DNA from: Pyrenophora tritici-repentis
Lineage: Eukaryota; Ascomycota; Dothideomycetes; Pleosporales; Pleosporaceae
DNA length: 64,000 bases
Assembly (NCBI RefSeq): GCF_003171515.1
Contig: NC_089399.1
Location: 992,001-1,056,000 of the forward strand
Direction of reading: 5' to 3'
The notes below the pieces were generated by a model that saw only the letters and a program-made list of their open reading frames with translations, was not told the origin of the DNA and ran no database searches. Numbering within the stretch: position 1 is the first letter of the stretch; every line of letters begins with the position of its first letter. Made by a program: the position numbers and the translations under genes. Shown here one piece after another: positions 10,968-22,749 of this stretch.

Positions 10968-13222
10968 GTTGTTGCTGTATTCTACAGTGATCACGTTGGA
11001 TAACGGCAAGTAGGTTGATTCCAGGCGATAAGGTGAGGAGGAAGACAGTAGGCCTATCAGGGCGGGCAAGCCTTGATAAGAGTTTCGGTCCTTAGACGAT
11101 GTGTACTTGCACAAGTCCAGTGTGTCGGAACCAAGGGGTGATACACATTGTTTATCAAGGAAGCTCTTCCAGCCCAAACAAGCCGCCAACATCAAGCCGT
11201 GGTGGGCGGGGACAGGGAGGCTTTTGGTGTAGACTAGGATCAAGCGGTAGAAGGGCGTTACATATGCCGCATCCGCGGGTTCGAAAGCGCTGTACACTAT
11301 TGATCTACGTCGGATAAGCATTCACAGCAGCAAGATCTCGGAGAGTTGTTTGGTCGCTCCATTGGACATGCTCATCCTGCTCCGTCCAATAGGTGCCACG
11401 CAGCGCAACGCAAGGCGTCATCTGTGGTCCCAATGTGGCAGGGGTCATAGCCGGAAAAGAAGGAAAGCAAGGGAGCACTGTCTTGTCAACACGTCTTGAC
11501 CGATGGCGCCTATAGAGGAACGGTCAAAAGCTTTGACGATATGCCTGTTCATGCATCCATGATTTGCAGCTTGTCGTGACGGCGCTGATGATCCTCCTGC
11601 CGGACACATGGGGGGATCGGGACAGTTGCAGTAGATTATCCAGAGACGGCTAGTGTGGAAGCCGTTGTTGCGCAGAATCATTTGTGCGGCAGTGGGAGTA
11701 ATGGTGAGGTATTGGATTGGGCAGCGTAGCCGTCGCACAGTGGTGGCTGGAATGTAACTCCCCCATCCTTTCATAGTTCCAATGGACCCTTCATTGACAA
11801 AGGGGAAAAACAACAGTCCGCATAAGTCGTGTGTCGAGAAATGCCACAACGCGACGTCCGGGGCTTCAGGACGAGAGCCGCACATCCTTGATCGCACCGT
11901 AACCATGACTTGTCGCGTCGAGCAAAGCAGAGCATACAAACACCATTCGTCGTCGAGACGAGTGCAATGTTCATTATTGGCATTGGGCGTCTGTCAAGGG
12001 CCGTTCTGTCAATGCTCGTTGTAGGTGCAATGCTCAGGTATGCGCCCAGCGTTGCATCTCGGAACCAAAGCACGGATTCCTCGCCAGATTTGTCTCGAGT
12101 GGCGTCTCAACACCCACCACAACATGACTGCGCCCTCAGCTGAGCTGTAAAGCAGCGCGCACAGTAGCAGGACTCATTTGGTTTCCTGTGTAGCGCCGCC
12201 CGAGACGAGCTGCTACTTAGTCTACGTGAAGAAGAGGTTGAGCATTGCTTCTTGAGGTCCCAGGGCATTCACGCCGCGAGCCTTGGCAGCGATTAGCGAG
12301 ACGGGACGGGATTGCGCAATTGCAGTCATCACCATGGATGCATTCGACTTGTATGGACGGCTAGGAGATGGACGGTTGCTTGAGCTACCGACAAAAATCC
12401 GACTTGTAGCAAGCTCCCGTCAGGCGCACTTTGGTTCCCAAACACCATAGGGCAACTTCGTTTGAACACTTCACCGATCGACCCTCTTCCATCGGTTGCC
12501 TTCAACAATAAAAAAAATAAACTGTTTCAGCATGGCTCCGGTGTATGTCAGCAGCGACATGGCATCTCAATCTCGATCAACGCCGAACAGCTCCAGGGCA
12601 CAGATGACATCGTGGTTCGTACGCTAGACAAAACCACAAGAGTGCGTGCGCATCGTCCAGTGTTGGCATGGACACTGAGAAGCTCAATACATTGCACCTA
12701 GTAAGTTTGCATATGCAATTTCAGGCAATCGGGGCTACGCTCCCAGGCTCCTCCCGAAGTACCGACCTTAGTTTTCGCCATCGCGTTTCAACTTGCTTCT
12801 GTCAGGCAAACCATGGATTCCCCTCAGCTCCCAGCAACAGCAATGAGAAGATATGCACGGAAGCTCGACCGGCCCCCCACCTCCGGCACGGTCGCTCTCC
12901 ACATTGCGCGCGTCCCCCTAACATTTTACCCAACCAACTAAAGCCAAATTGTCCAGCAACTGCTCGTTGATAGGGCTAGCGTCTTGTGATGAGTAAGAGT
13001 GAGTGAGCGTTCTATACTAGGAAGGATGCCATGCTTGACTCGAGCGTTGCACAGCATGCACGGCCTAATATCTGACCACGACTCAACATGTTTGCTTGCC
13101 CGATAGAAACTTCCTCGTCGCCGACTTCAACCAAGACGGAGCAGGACTGTGACGCAATCACTTCATCACCACCTCCACTTCGAACTGAAGCTTGAGCGTT
13201 GGAAAACCAACAACACGTAAAC
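10968..13222. other. Intergenic region without recognisable genes
   Basis: About 2.25 kb between two divergently transcribed genes, the hypothetical protein (-) and the MFS transporter (+), so both promoters should lie here. Short open frames occur on both strands (the longest about 164 codons), but none shows conserved motifs. No RNA gene or mobile element was recognised. Confidence 0.5.
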
Positions 13223-15239
13223 ATGGGGCTCAGGTTCAGGAGCTTGCGGGACTTGGACCAGACAGATGGCACTGTGGTGTTGCAGCAAAGTAGGCCTCCA
13301 CATAACATTCATTCTTATTTCCCTGCATCAGAAACTGATGGTGTGCTCTAGCCGGTAGCGATGAGACCGCTCCACCGAGCATCATCTTGTCCCCACAGCC
13401 CTCACCAAGCGATCCAAATGACCCTCTTCGCTGGCCACGTTGGAAGAAGCATGTAGCGTTCGCCTCGGTGTGCGCCTTCACGTTCCTGACAAATTTCGGG
13501 ATTGCCGGTCTGTCACCAGCGTTTTACATCCTTTCGGGCGAATTCTCCAAGCCAATCAACCAAATGTCACATATGCTTGTGTATCCCATCTTGGTTCTAA
13601 GAGTCTTCAACTTCTTCTGGGTGCCAATGGCCAATTTCTTTGGGAAAAGACCAATCTTTGTGTTTGCTAGTGGACTGCTCTGCGTAAGCAGCGTATGCGG
13701 GGCTGTAGCAACTTCGTTCCAGAGTTTGCTTTGGAGTAATATTATTGCCGCATTTGCCGGGTCTTCCACAGAGGCCCTCGGGCTGGCAACAGTCAATGTA
13801 AGCTCTGGAATTCAGTGTATGCCCTTTTAGGTGTCAAACGTGGAACACCGACCCTATGGGTATCCGAGAAACGGTGTTTTGGAACAATGTTTCATTATGC
13901 ATACCATTCCGAGACCCTGGTTCAAAGAGCAATAGCATTAGCATGGAATGCACTGACTAAGAACTCTCCCAGGACCTATACTTTTTGCATGAACGTGGTG
14001 GCAAAATGGGGTTCTACATGTGCGTACTTTTTCTCGTCCCAACCTATCCCCTCACTCACCTATAAGCCACACGATAATCGTGGCGCAGGAAGGGGATTCT
14101 AATTCTGGAGATTGACGAGATCCAGGAACGCCATAGCAGGTGGCAACACGATCGGTCCCCTGGTCTGCGGTTTCATCGTCACAAATCTCTCCTGGCGCTG
14201 GCAAAAATGGATTACTGTGATTTTGACTGCAATAAACTTCATTGCCATCATACTCTTCGTTCCTGAAACAAGGTACAAGCGGGAGGAAGTAGATGGAGTT
14301 GACGACGCGAGTTACCCATCAAACGAGAGGATTGTCTTGACACAAGAAAAGGCCTCACAGGATATTATCGGTCATGGAAATGTACAGCAACTGCCAAAGA
14401 AGACCTGGGCGCAGGATCTGAGCTTGTGGAGCGGAACTTCGGAAACGAACATTGCCAAGATATTCATACGGTGAGAAGCAGTCGAGCACCGTAAAAGGGT
14501 TGACGTGCTAATATTCAGTAGACCTTTTCCAATGATCGTGTATCCGGCAGTCATCTACGCGTTTCTCTGCTACTCGATATCCCTTGTCATCACGGTCGCT
14601 GTCAACATTCTCAATCCTTTCGTACTACAAGCACCTCCGTATAACTGGAGCCCGCAAATAAATGGCCTCATAAACATCCCTGGTATATTGGGCAACGTTT
14701 TTGGATCATGGGCTGGAGGTAAGCAGATTGTAAAATGGTGACAGCAGATGAACTGATTCAATACAGGTAACCTGGTTGACGCCTGGTGCAAATGGCGTAC
14801 GACAAGGTATCTTGGTGTCTACGAGCCTGAGAGTAGAATCTACATGGTAGCCATCCCACTGGTGATCACAACGTCGGGGTCCATCCTGTTTGGTTATGGC
14901 GTTCAGGATGCGCTGTCGTGGGTGTCACTGTTCTTCGGCTATGGGATGATCTCGGTAGCGCTGACTGCGATCCCTACAGTTACTTTGGCGTATTTGAGTG
15001 ACTGTGCACTGCCAGTAAACTCTGACGTCCTGCTACTTGTCAATGGGCTGAAGAACATTGTGGCTTTTGGCTTCTTGTACGGTGTCATACCTTGGGTTGA
15101 CAGTGTTGGTTACACGAGTAGTTTTGGTACCCTGGCAGGTATTTTTGCTGGCATCGTTGGCGTCGGCGCTGTGTTTCTAATTATGTACGGCGCCACTGTG
15201 CGCCATGTATCGGCCCAGTGGAAAGTAATCCTAGAGTGA
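13223..15239 (+). CDS. MFS transporter, DHA1-type (HOL1-like)
   Basis: Six exons, 13223-13289, 13352-13797, 13973-14019, 14126-14470, 14519-14718 and 14767-15239, join in phase to 525 residues. The N terminus MGLRFRSL...DGTVVLQ, then SPQPSPSDPNDPLRWP, is the hallmark start of fungal HOL1-like transporters. The second exon carries the first four or so membrane helices with the FFGKRP loop. The third exon supplies LYFLHERG and the fourth AGGNTIGPLVCGF, the usual helix-5 region, so the 175-nt and 106-nt introns are supported by family sequence. A charged cytoplasmic loop separates the two six-helix halves. It probably exports or imports small organic cations or drugs at the plasma membrane; the substrate is unknown. 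It converges on the ligase gene with a 212-bp gap. Confidence 0.85.
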
Positions 15240-15451
15240 GTGCTACGCATAGATGACAATCTGACGAACACGTGTATGATGTTGTGAACCGTAAAGAAGC
15301 ACACAACGCAAAAAGCAAAAAGAGATGACTTCTGATGATGGTACGTGTTATTCCAAGAAGCTCAAGCACTTGCCTTTGCTTCCTTTAACAATCTATTATA
15401 CATGGAAAAGATCTTTTAGATGATTTGAGATGATTGCTATGATGTTGCATA

Positions 15452-16603
15452 TTATTCTTTGGCTAAATCTCGTGCCTGGGCTTGCTCTATCAGCCTAGTA
15501 TGCATGGACTCGATCTCAGGGATGATTAGGGATTCGATTTCCATAGATGGCTCGCCTTGTGGTACTCCTTTCTCTATGGCAATGGACGCACCCGCTTCTA
15601 CAACTTTCCCTGATTGTTGATCTGCGGAGCCGACCAGGGATGGCATACCAGACAGGCTCTTCGTCCTGCGGCTGGTGGGCACTCTGATCCATTTCTCGCC
15701 ATCGAGCACGGAAACAAAAACGACCTCCCACTTGCGAGTGAGCAGTAGATTTCCGATAACCAGGTGATGTGAGTATTTGTTTAGTGCATATCTGGCCTTT
15801 GTGACGAGTAGAGAAGGATCGGTCTCCAGCTTGAAGCTTACAATCATGGCTTCGGGCGCCCAGCCATCGACGAGCTGCTTGAGGAACTTGGGTACGGGCT
15901 CCAGATCGATTATGAGACTCTTGCCTTCGGTGCGTGCCGCTGGTGGTTTCACGTTGCCCCCACTGGCGCCATCTGTACCTTGGTGGAACTCTTCATTTGA
16001 CTGGATCTTATGTTCAACCATGCGGTCCTGAGGCACGAAGAAATCGGATACGGCGGCAGCTAAGTAGAACATGGCTTTGGGCCCAAGCGGACGCATGAGC
16101 TGCGCAACCTCGCGCAGGTTCCACAGGTACTCGGTGATGGTTACGTAGGACAGGATCAACAGCTTGTTCTCACGCTTGACCTCATTGTACTGGCGCAAGA
16201 CACGTAGCATCTGATCCTGGTGTTGTTCATCCACCACCACCTTGCCGCCCTCCTCCTTCATGAAATCGAGAAAGGACCGCGTATTGTGCGAGTAGTGCCG
16301 CGAGTAGGGGAGAAGGGAGAACTGTCGATGTAGGAAGATGACTGCATAGCCGTTTTGGAGAAAGTATTCGGCACTGGTGGCTCCTCGCGTACCGGCCGAG
16401 AAATTGTCAATGTAACGGACCGTCTGCTGTTCTAATGGCACCGTGGTGCCGCCAGAAGTGACGAGCACGACGCGGAGACCTTCGTTAGCATGTCGCGTGA
16501 CAAACTCTCGTGCAAGGGTCGTGTTGGTTTTGAGGTCCTTTGGCGGAGGTTCGTTATCGAAGTAGTGGCTCTCGGCCTGCTGTGCGCTCGTTGTATCCGT
16601 CAT
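15452..16603 (-). CDS. CAB2: Phosphopantothenate-cysteine ligase
   Basis: An intronless frame of 383 residues starting at the ATG at 16603; yeast Cab2 has 365. It catalyses ligation of cysteine to 4'-phosphopantothenate, the second step of coenzyme A synthesis, in the cytosol. The diagnostic N-terminal region is present at about residues 44-95: VVLVTSGGTTVPLE, then RYIDNFSAGTRGA and a segment ending in FLHR. This is the nucleotide- and phosphopantothenate-binding part of the eukaryotic enzyme. Downstream come AAAVSDFFVP (about residue 180) and the MIVSFKLETD motif, also typical. The C-terminal tail is variable and acidic. Neighbours give no further functional clue. Confidence 0.93.
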   Translation of the reverse strand: MTDTTSAQQAESHYFDNEPPPKDLKTNTTLAREFVTRHANEGLRVVLVTSGGTTVPLEQQTVRYIDNFSAGTRGATSAEYFLQNGYAVIFLHRQFSLLPYSRHYSHNTRSFLDFMKEEGGKVVVDEQHQDQMLRVLRQYNEVKRENKLLILSYVTITEYLWNLREVAQLMRPLGPKAMFYLAAAVSDFFVPQDRMVEHKIQSNEEFHQGTDGASGGNVKPPAARTEGKSLIIDLEPVPKFLKQLVDGWAPEAMIVSFKLETDPSLLVTKARYALNKYSHHLVIGNLLLTRKWEVVFVSVLDGEKWIRVPTSRRTKSLSGMPSLVGSADQQSGKVVEAGASIAIEKGVPQGEPSMEIESLIIPEIESMHTRLIEQAQARDLAKE

Positions 16604-17643
16604 GATGGCATGATGGCGGAGTAAATGAGGTTGTTGCGTCGCTACAAATGCGTTTAGCGGGGTAACTAGCTCCTAGGCCGAGTGAGGGGCATGCTGAGTC
16701 ATGATTCATATGGCGAACTTCATGGAGAAGAGTGCAGTGCACGGGAAAGCCAGTATTCTTCCTAGCCTCTAGGCAGTTGCGCGCGGCATGATTGCAGTCA
16801 CCTGTTGTTGGGAGAATAATAGGAGCGTATGCTTCTTCTTCTATACCCATCGAATCGCCAGGCAACGACGCACTCGTTGACTGTACTCATGGTTCTCTGA
16901 TATGGGCTCAACCACATACCTCAAACACATGTACCGACCCGAGGAACCCAAGGACGCGTACCTAGGTAGTCTCCAGGCAACAGATGGTTGTGTTGAGAAC
17001 CAATTGAAGCCAACATTGAGGGCTTAGGTACATTCCACATGTGACATGTCTGAGTGATGAAATGTTTTGGTCAAACATTCTACCAAGTCATATTTGAGTC
17101 TGGATTTGGTACACACTTCTCAACGGACTGGGGTTTTCAGTCACACGCAGCCCATAGGTATTTGGTAGTCTGTACATTCGCTTCATACGCTATAAATTTT
17201 GTGCCAAGTTATTCAGATGTAGTCGTAAGGGTTAGATATAGGTTCCTCTAGATTTGCTGATACAGTCTGGGTCAACTATGCCTAGGTGGGATAGAGAGTG
17301 TAATCTGGAACCGTGGATGTCGAAAACGCTAGCCTACGACGATGAGCCTATGCACTGTCAAGTATTGTGTGCATCGAACATTTCCGATGGAATTCATCAA
17401 GCCTCCTCTGAGCCACAGAGGATGGACTTGGCAGGTGAGGATGATGATGCTAGAGGTGAGGCGCGCTGTCACGTGTGATCGACGGTTGTCGGCTTTACGT
17501 AAGCAAAGCAGCGCGTTTGCCAACCTTTGAAGTGAGAGCATCTACCTAGCGGCAAGAACACTCACGTCGCTTGTACACTCTATTTCCAACATCTGTGGCA
17601 CTCTACCTTTGCAAATAATATAATTTGAGCCGCGACTGCAAAA
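16604..17643. other. Divergent intergenic region between CAB2 and POB3
   Basis: About 1 kb between the divergently transcribed ligase and POB3 genes, presumably holding both promoters. Several CCTAGGT-like palindromic hexamers occur (near 16960 and 17280). No open frame worth calling and no RNA gene was seen. Confidence 0.5.
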
Positions 17644-19528
17644 ATGTAAGCGGACGACAATGTCAATAGCCAAGTTAATGAAGCTAACGCCATCTAGGGA
17701 GGCCTTCAACGACATCTACCTCAATCTCTCCCGCAAGCCAGGCGCAACGCGATTCTCCGACTCGGGCTTTGGCTGGAAGCCGGCAAACGGCGAAACATAC
17801 ACTTGCGATCAGTCACAAATCATCCAGGCGCAATGGAGCCGAGCTGCGCGCGGATATGAAGTCAAGATTCTCTCGCGCAATGACGGTGTGATCCAACTTG
17901 ACGGTTTCAAACAAGAAGACTTTGACCGCGTCTCGAAGGTTTTCAAGACTTGGTACGGAATAAGTCTGGACAATCGGGAGCACGCTCTGCGCGGGTGGAA
18001 CTGGGGAAAGGCCGATTTTGGCAAGGCCGAACTCACCTTCAATGTCGCCAATCGCCCGGCCTTTGAAGTGCCCTACACCGAAGTCTCCAACACGAACCTG
18101 GCAGGAAAGAATGAAGTTGCTGTCGATTTCTCTCTCCCCACCGATGGCGATGCTGGCGCAAATGGGTCCTTGGGAGGCGCGAGATTCAGAGGCAAGAAGT
18201 CTGCAGGTGCTCGGGACCAGCTCGTCGAAATGCGCTTCTACATACCCGGTTTGGCTTCGAAGAAGGAGAAGAACGAGGACGGAGAGGACGCCTCCGGGGC
18301 TGAAGATGGCGAGGAGACCAACGCCGCCAACCTTTTCTATGAAACTTTGATGGAGAAGGCTGAGATTGGCGAAGTCGCTGGTGACACATTCGCCACATTC
18401 CTGGACATCCTACATCTTACCCCCAGGTACGATACTCGCTTATACATCAATCCACAAAGTGCTAACAATACTACAGAGGTCGTTTCGACATCGACATGTA
18501 CGAGAGCTCCTTCCGGTTACGTGGTAAGACGTACGACTACAAGATACAGTTTGACTCAGTCAAGAAGTTCATGGTCTTGCCAAAGCCTGATGACATGCAT
18601 ACCTTGATCACCATCGGTCTGGACCCGCCTCTCAGGCAGGGCCAGACGCGATACCCGTTCCTTGTCATGCAGTTCAAGCGCGACGAGGAGGTCAATCTTG
18701 ACCTGAACATGAAGGGAGACCTGCTAGAGGAAAAGTACAAGGACAAACTGCAGTCGCACTACGAAGCCCCCATTGCTACAGTTGTGGCAGACATCTTCAA
18801 GGGCCTTAGTGGAAAGCGCATTACCAGGCCATCCCGCGACTTCATCAGTCATCATGAACAGTCGGGTGTCAAGTGCTCTATCAAGGCCAACGAAGGACAT
18901 TTGTTCTGTCTGGACAAGGCCTTCATGTTTATCCCCAAGCCGGCGACGTACATCAGCATGGACAACATCGCGTCGGTGACCATGTCGCGTGTGGGTGGGG
19001 CCATGGCTGCAAGCCGCACGTTCGACATTACCTTCACAATGAAGCATGGCATGGCTGAACATCAGTTCTCAAACATTAACCGGCAAGTGCCACATGTATG
19101 ATATTGAAACTCGTGAGACTAATACTTTACAGGGAGGAGCAACAGCCGCTTGAGAATTTCTTCCGTGCCAAGGGCATCAAGACAAAGAACGAAATGGCCG
19201 ACGACGTGAGTAACACCAGCCCCCCATGTGAAGTCGGAACTAACAAGGTAACGCATAGTCTGGAGCTATTCTTGCTGCGGCTCTTCAAGATGAAGATCTT
19301 GCCTCGAGTGATGATGGACAGCCAGCCAACCGCGGTAGTGCTGACGAGGACGACGAGAGTGTTGATGAGGACTTCCAGGCCGATTCGGAATCAGAGGTTG
19401 GCGAGGAATTTGACTCTGACCATCAGAGCAGCGGCTCCGATAGCGATGCTGAGATGGAGGATGCAGAGAGCGATATGGCGGAGGCTGTGCCAGAACGCCC
19501 GAAGAAGAAGCAGAAGGTGTCGCAATAG
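17644..19528 (+). CDS. POB3: FACT complex subunit Pob3 (SSRP1 family)
   Basis: Five exons (17644-17645, 17698-18426, 18477-19082, 19133-19205, 19259-19528) give 559 residues starting MEAFNDIYLNLSRKPG, the expected Pob3 N terminus. Pob3 and Spt16 form the FACT histone chaperone that disassembles and rebuilds nucleosomes during transcription and replication. Visible parts are the N-terminal PH-like domain, the central SSRP1 region (DMYESSFRLRGKTYDYKI, residues about 245-262), the Rtt106-like PH region with FSNINREEQQ, and a long Asp/Glu/Ser tail ending in KKKQK. There is no HMG box, as in other fungi. The start codon is split AT|G by the first intron, and the third intron (19083-19132) has a GC donor; both are required to keep the family sequence in frame. 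Unspliced first-intron sequence also has an in-frame ATG that would replace the first residues. Confidence 0.93.
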
Positions 19529-20380
19529 TGACAACCCTGTAACCGCAAGCTGGTAACCGCAAGCGGGCATGGGTGGACGGGTCGAGGGCGGTGAAGGGGC
19601 ACCGCGTTATCTTCCGATGCTTGCAAGTTCATCGAAGATGCAGAATCTCGATGATGAAAGAGCATCGTTCGCTTACCGCTGTTAACGCTCCCAGCGTGTC
19701 CTCGTAAAGCTCGCTCAGGCCATGGAGGAATCTCCGAAATTTCTCATAGGTTCTGATTAGGCTTGGCAGGATAGAGGAAGTGTCATTCCGGTTATGAACA
19801 AGGCAGGGAACAGGGCCCCTGATGCGTTGGTAGCCACAACAAACGGACCGACCATGATCCCTAGTCAAGTGCGCAGCGACCAGGAGAAAAGTTTAACTAA
19901 AGTCGCACATTAGCGTCCATGTTCCGGCTAGGCGTCCACCAGTGCATCTTGCAGCGTCTACAAGTGATTTGCGTAGTGCAATTCGGCCATGACTCGGCTG
20001 ACTGCGGCGCTTGACGCGACCTGGCGTGCGCGCGGGCCCTTCACGGTCCCTGGGCGCTGAAGTCTGGGTTCTCCTACTCCAGCTAACTGGAGCAGCCCGA
20101 GTGCGATTCAGATTGATGCACTAGGCCAGGTCCATCCCTCTCGTCAATTTTCGCAACCTTGCTCATGGTGACGGTGGATCCGCAACTGGCGCGAACCCAT
20201 GCTAGACCCCGCATCTAACCATCGAGTATCAAACGCTCTATCGCCCTGAATACTGAGATAGATATAGGGCAGCTCTCGCCGACTCATGTGGATGCTTTTT
20301 CTTACCCACTTCCCTCGGCACGAGGTTCTGAGATCTTAAGCTTTTCGGAAAATAGACCCACACATTGGCACCACCCTGAA
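19529..20380. other. Intergenic region between POB3 and the Zn2Cys6 gene
   Basis: About 850 bp holding the POB3 terminator region and the promoter and leader of the transcription factor gene. Nothing else could be recognised. Confidence 0.5.
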
Positions 20381-22749
20381 ATGCGATCACGAACTGGATG
20401 GTAAGTCGACACCTACCTTGATGCTGCTGAGTCCTCGTCCTGACCTTTGCCACACAGTCTCACCTGCCGTCAGCGGAAGCTGAAGTGCGATGAGAAGAAA
20501 CCCGTGTGCGGGCAATGCACAAAGGCCTCTCGAGAATGTGTCCCAAGCTCGGGCATTGTCTTCCGTCACCAGCACAATGCCTCGATGAACGGCGAAGACT
20601 TGGGAGACGAGAACTCTCTGAAAGGCTTCTACGCCTACAAGAACACCTTCGATGACAATGCCATCTGGATGGACATACCAAAAAATGGTGAGTCTCACAC
20701 TATCTTGTCCTTTACCATTCGCTTAATCCATGTCCAGTAACCTTCATCAACACCACCAACCCATACCTGGATCCTGGTACACCAGACTTTGACTCCATGT
20801 CGGCAGCTTCAGACTCTCCAGGACCCTTTGAAGCCCGCTCAGTAGCTTCATGGCGTACACACAGCAACTTCCAGTCAGTGACCAGCACACCGTCGAGTAT
20901 GGGACCCGACTTAGGCCATACCAGTGTTCCTTACTGCTACACACCTGACCTCGAATCTCTCCCACCCCTGATGCAATCACCTCCAACATCAGCAGTCGGC
21001 ACACCCATTTCTCCTCCTCTATCATTATGTAACCGACGCATGCATCCCGTCATCGATTATGCCGCCTCTACAGCCTCGCCACCAATTGATCCCCGGCTAA
21101 ACTCGCCATATGACTCTGCTGACCACATCCCTCGTTCCGTCTCAATTTCAAGTTCAAGACGGTCGCCCCCCCGGTCAGACGGCGGGACACCGACCCAAGA
21201 CGACCATGAGATTGCCTTCCTTCTTCGGTGGTTCTCCGAAGGCCCTGGATATTGGATGGACTTGTTCGATCTTGGTACCTATTTCGCCTCTTACGTTCCA
21301 GTCAAGGCACGTGAGAATCCATTACTCAAGTACGCAGCCGTTGCGTGCGCCGCAAAGGCTCTTGCACGTGTTCAAGGACGAAAGCCTGTCATGGGAGGTA
21401 GTGTGACGCGTCAAGCTCGGATGGAACAATACCCTGACGCTCCCTTAGTTGATTGGAAACACAAAGCAGCCGTGTATTACGATACCGCTGTGACGCTTTT
21501 GCTGCACGCTCTCAAGATGGATGTTGCCTCCTCTCCCGATGGATCAGAGTGTGAGCTCCGACGGCAAAGCCATGACTTCGTGCAAGGGTACCCCGGCCCA
21601 ACACACAAACGACGAAGAACTTCAAGCAACACGTCGTTTGTCTCTAGCACCGATGAAATCCTAGCCGCATCAGCAATCCTTTGCGTGTACGAGTTCTTGG
21701 ACACATCAGTATCCGAGTGGGCGAAGCACCTGAACGGCGCCAAATCTCTCTTGGTCTTGTCCCAGGAGCACGTTATGCCGTTCCAACTGCCGACTCCCCC
21801 CTCTAGCATACCGTCGGCTAGCTTCAACTTTACTTCCAAAGCCCGAAGAGCGACCTTCTGGAACATTGCTAGGCAAGACATGCTGGCAGCTTGTAAGTTA
21901 ATCTCCAGTGACATTGCAGACATGTCACACTAACGTGGTACAGTCATCAACAAGACGAGGACTAGACTCGATACCGACTGTCTAGCGTTGTGGAAAGAAG
22001 CCGGGCTGCTAATCGATGAACAAGGTTATATCATGCCCAGCAACACGACGGCGAGCGGATACCCGGAAGAAGGGGAAGCGATGATGAAAGAAGACTTGAT
22101 TTGTAATGCGCTTGTATGGCTCATGGCGAAGCTAGTCAACTTCATGGCGGCCGGCGACGAGATTTCCAATGCAGCCGGAGTGTCCTGGGCAAACGTACCA
22201 CAACGCACCCTCCTCGACTATTGGTTCAATCTTCGGAAGCAGTTCCAGGTTTGGCACGATGGTCTGCCAGTCACTTTCAACCCTTCGGCCAGGGTTACAC
22301 CTTCGCATACCCCCATCCAGATTCACAACTGCGACGATGCGTCTTTGTTTACAGAGGTCTGGTACTCAATTCCAATGTGCGCCTCGACTATGCAGACGTA
22401 TCACATGTCGCAGATTCTCTTGTTTATGAACAAGCCACACGAATCGACCCAGGGAGGCAGCACAGTGGTTGCGCGCATGAACTCGTATCAGTCGGTCCTG
22501 GCCACATGCCAGAAGCACAGCCGTGAGATTGTGGGCATATCACTTGCGCGATCCGACGAAGCGGTTCGGATTCATTCTGTGCAACCCCTGTTCACAGCGG
22601 GTCAGTGCCTCAGCGATCCCCGAGAGCGCCAGGTGGTACTACACTTGCTACGGGACATTGAGTCTGACATTGGCTGGGCTACGGACTATCGAATACGACA
22701 ACTTTTCGAACAGTGGCAAGGCCAAGAAGCAGACGGCCTTGTGCCATGA
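20381..22749 (+). CDS. Zn2Cys6 transcription factor (Fungal_trans_2 type)
   Basis: Four exons (20381-20400, 20458-20687, 20738-21892, 21944-22749) give 736 residues. The zinc cluster sits at the extreme N terminus: Cys7, Cys10, Cys17, Cys24, Cys27 and Cys34, spacing CX2CX6CX6CX2CX6C, with the basic stretch RQRKLK between. The first intron splits the codon of Cys7, so the 20-nt first exon is needed to complete the finger. A Ser/Pro-rich linker (about 90-230) is followed by an all-helical effector region containing FLLRWFSEGPGYWMDLF and KYAAVACAAKALARV, typical of the fungal-specific transcription factor domain 2 family. It should be a nuclear DNA-binding regulator. Targets cannot be told from context; the nearest transporter lies two housekeeping genes away. 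Confidence 0.87.

Noticed and set aside
11270..11290. GGTTCGAAA resembling a tRNA B box
   Set aside because: No matching A box, anticodon arm or acceptor stem could be found around it.
13223..22749. Biosynthetic gene cluster (MFS transporter plus Zn2Cys6 regulator)
   Set aside because: CAB2 and POB3, both housekeeping genes, lie between them, and no backbone enzyme (PKS, NRPS, terpene synthase) or tailoring enzymes are present.
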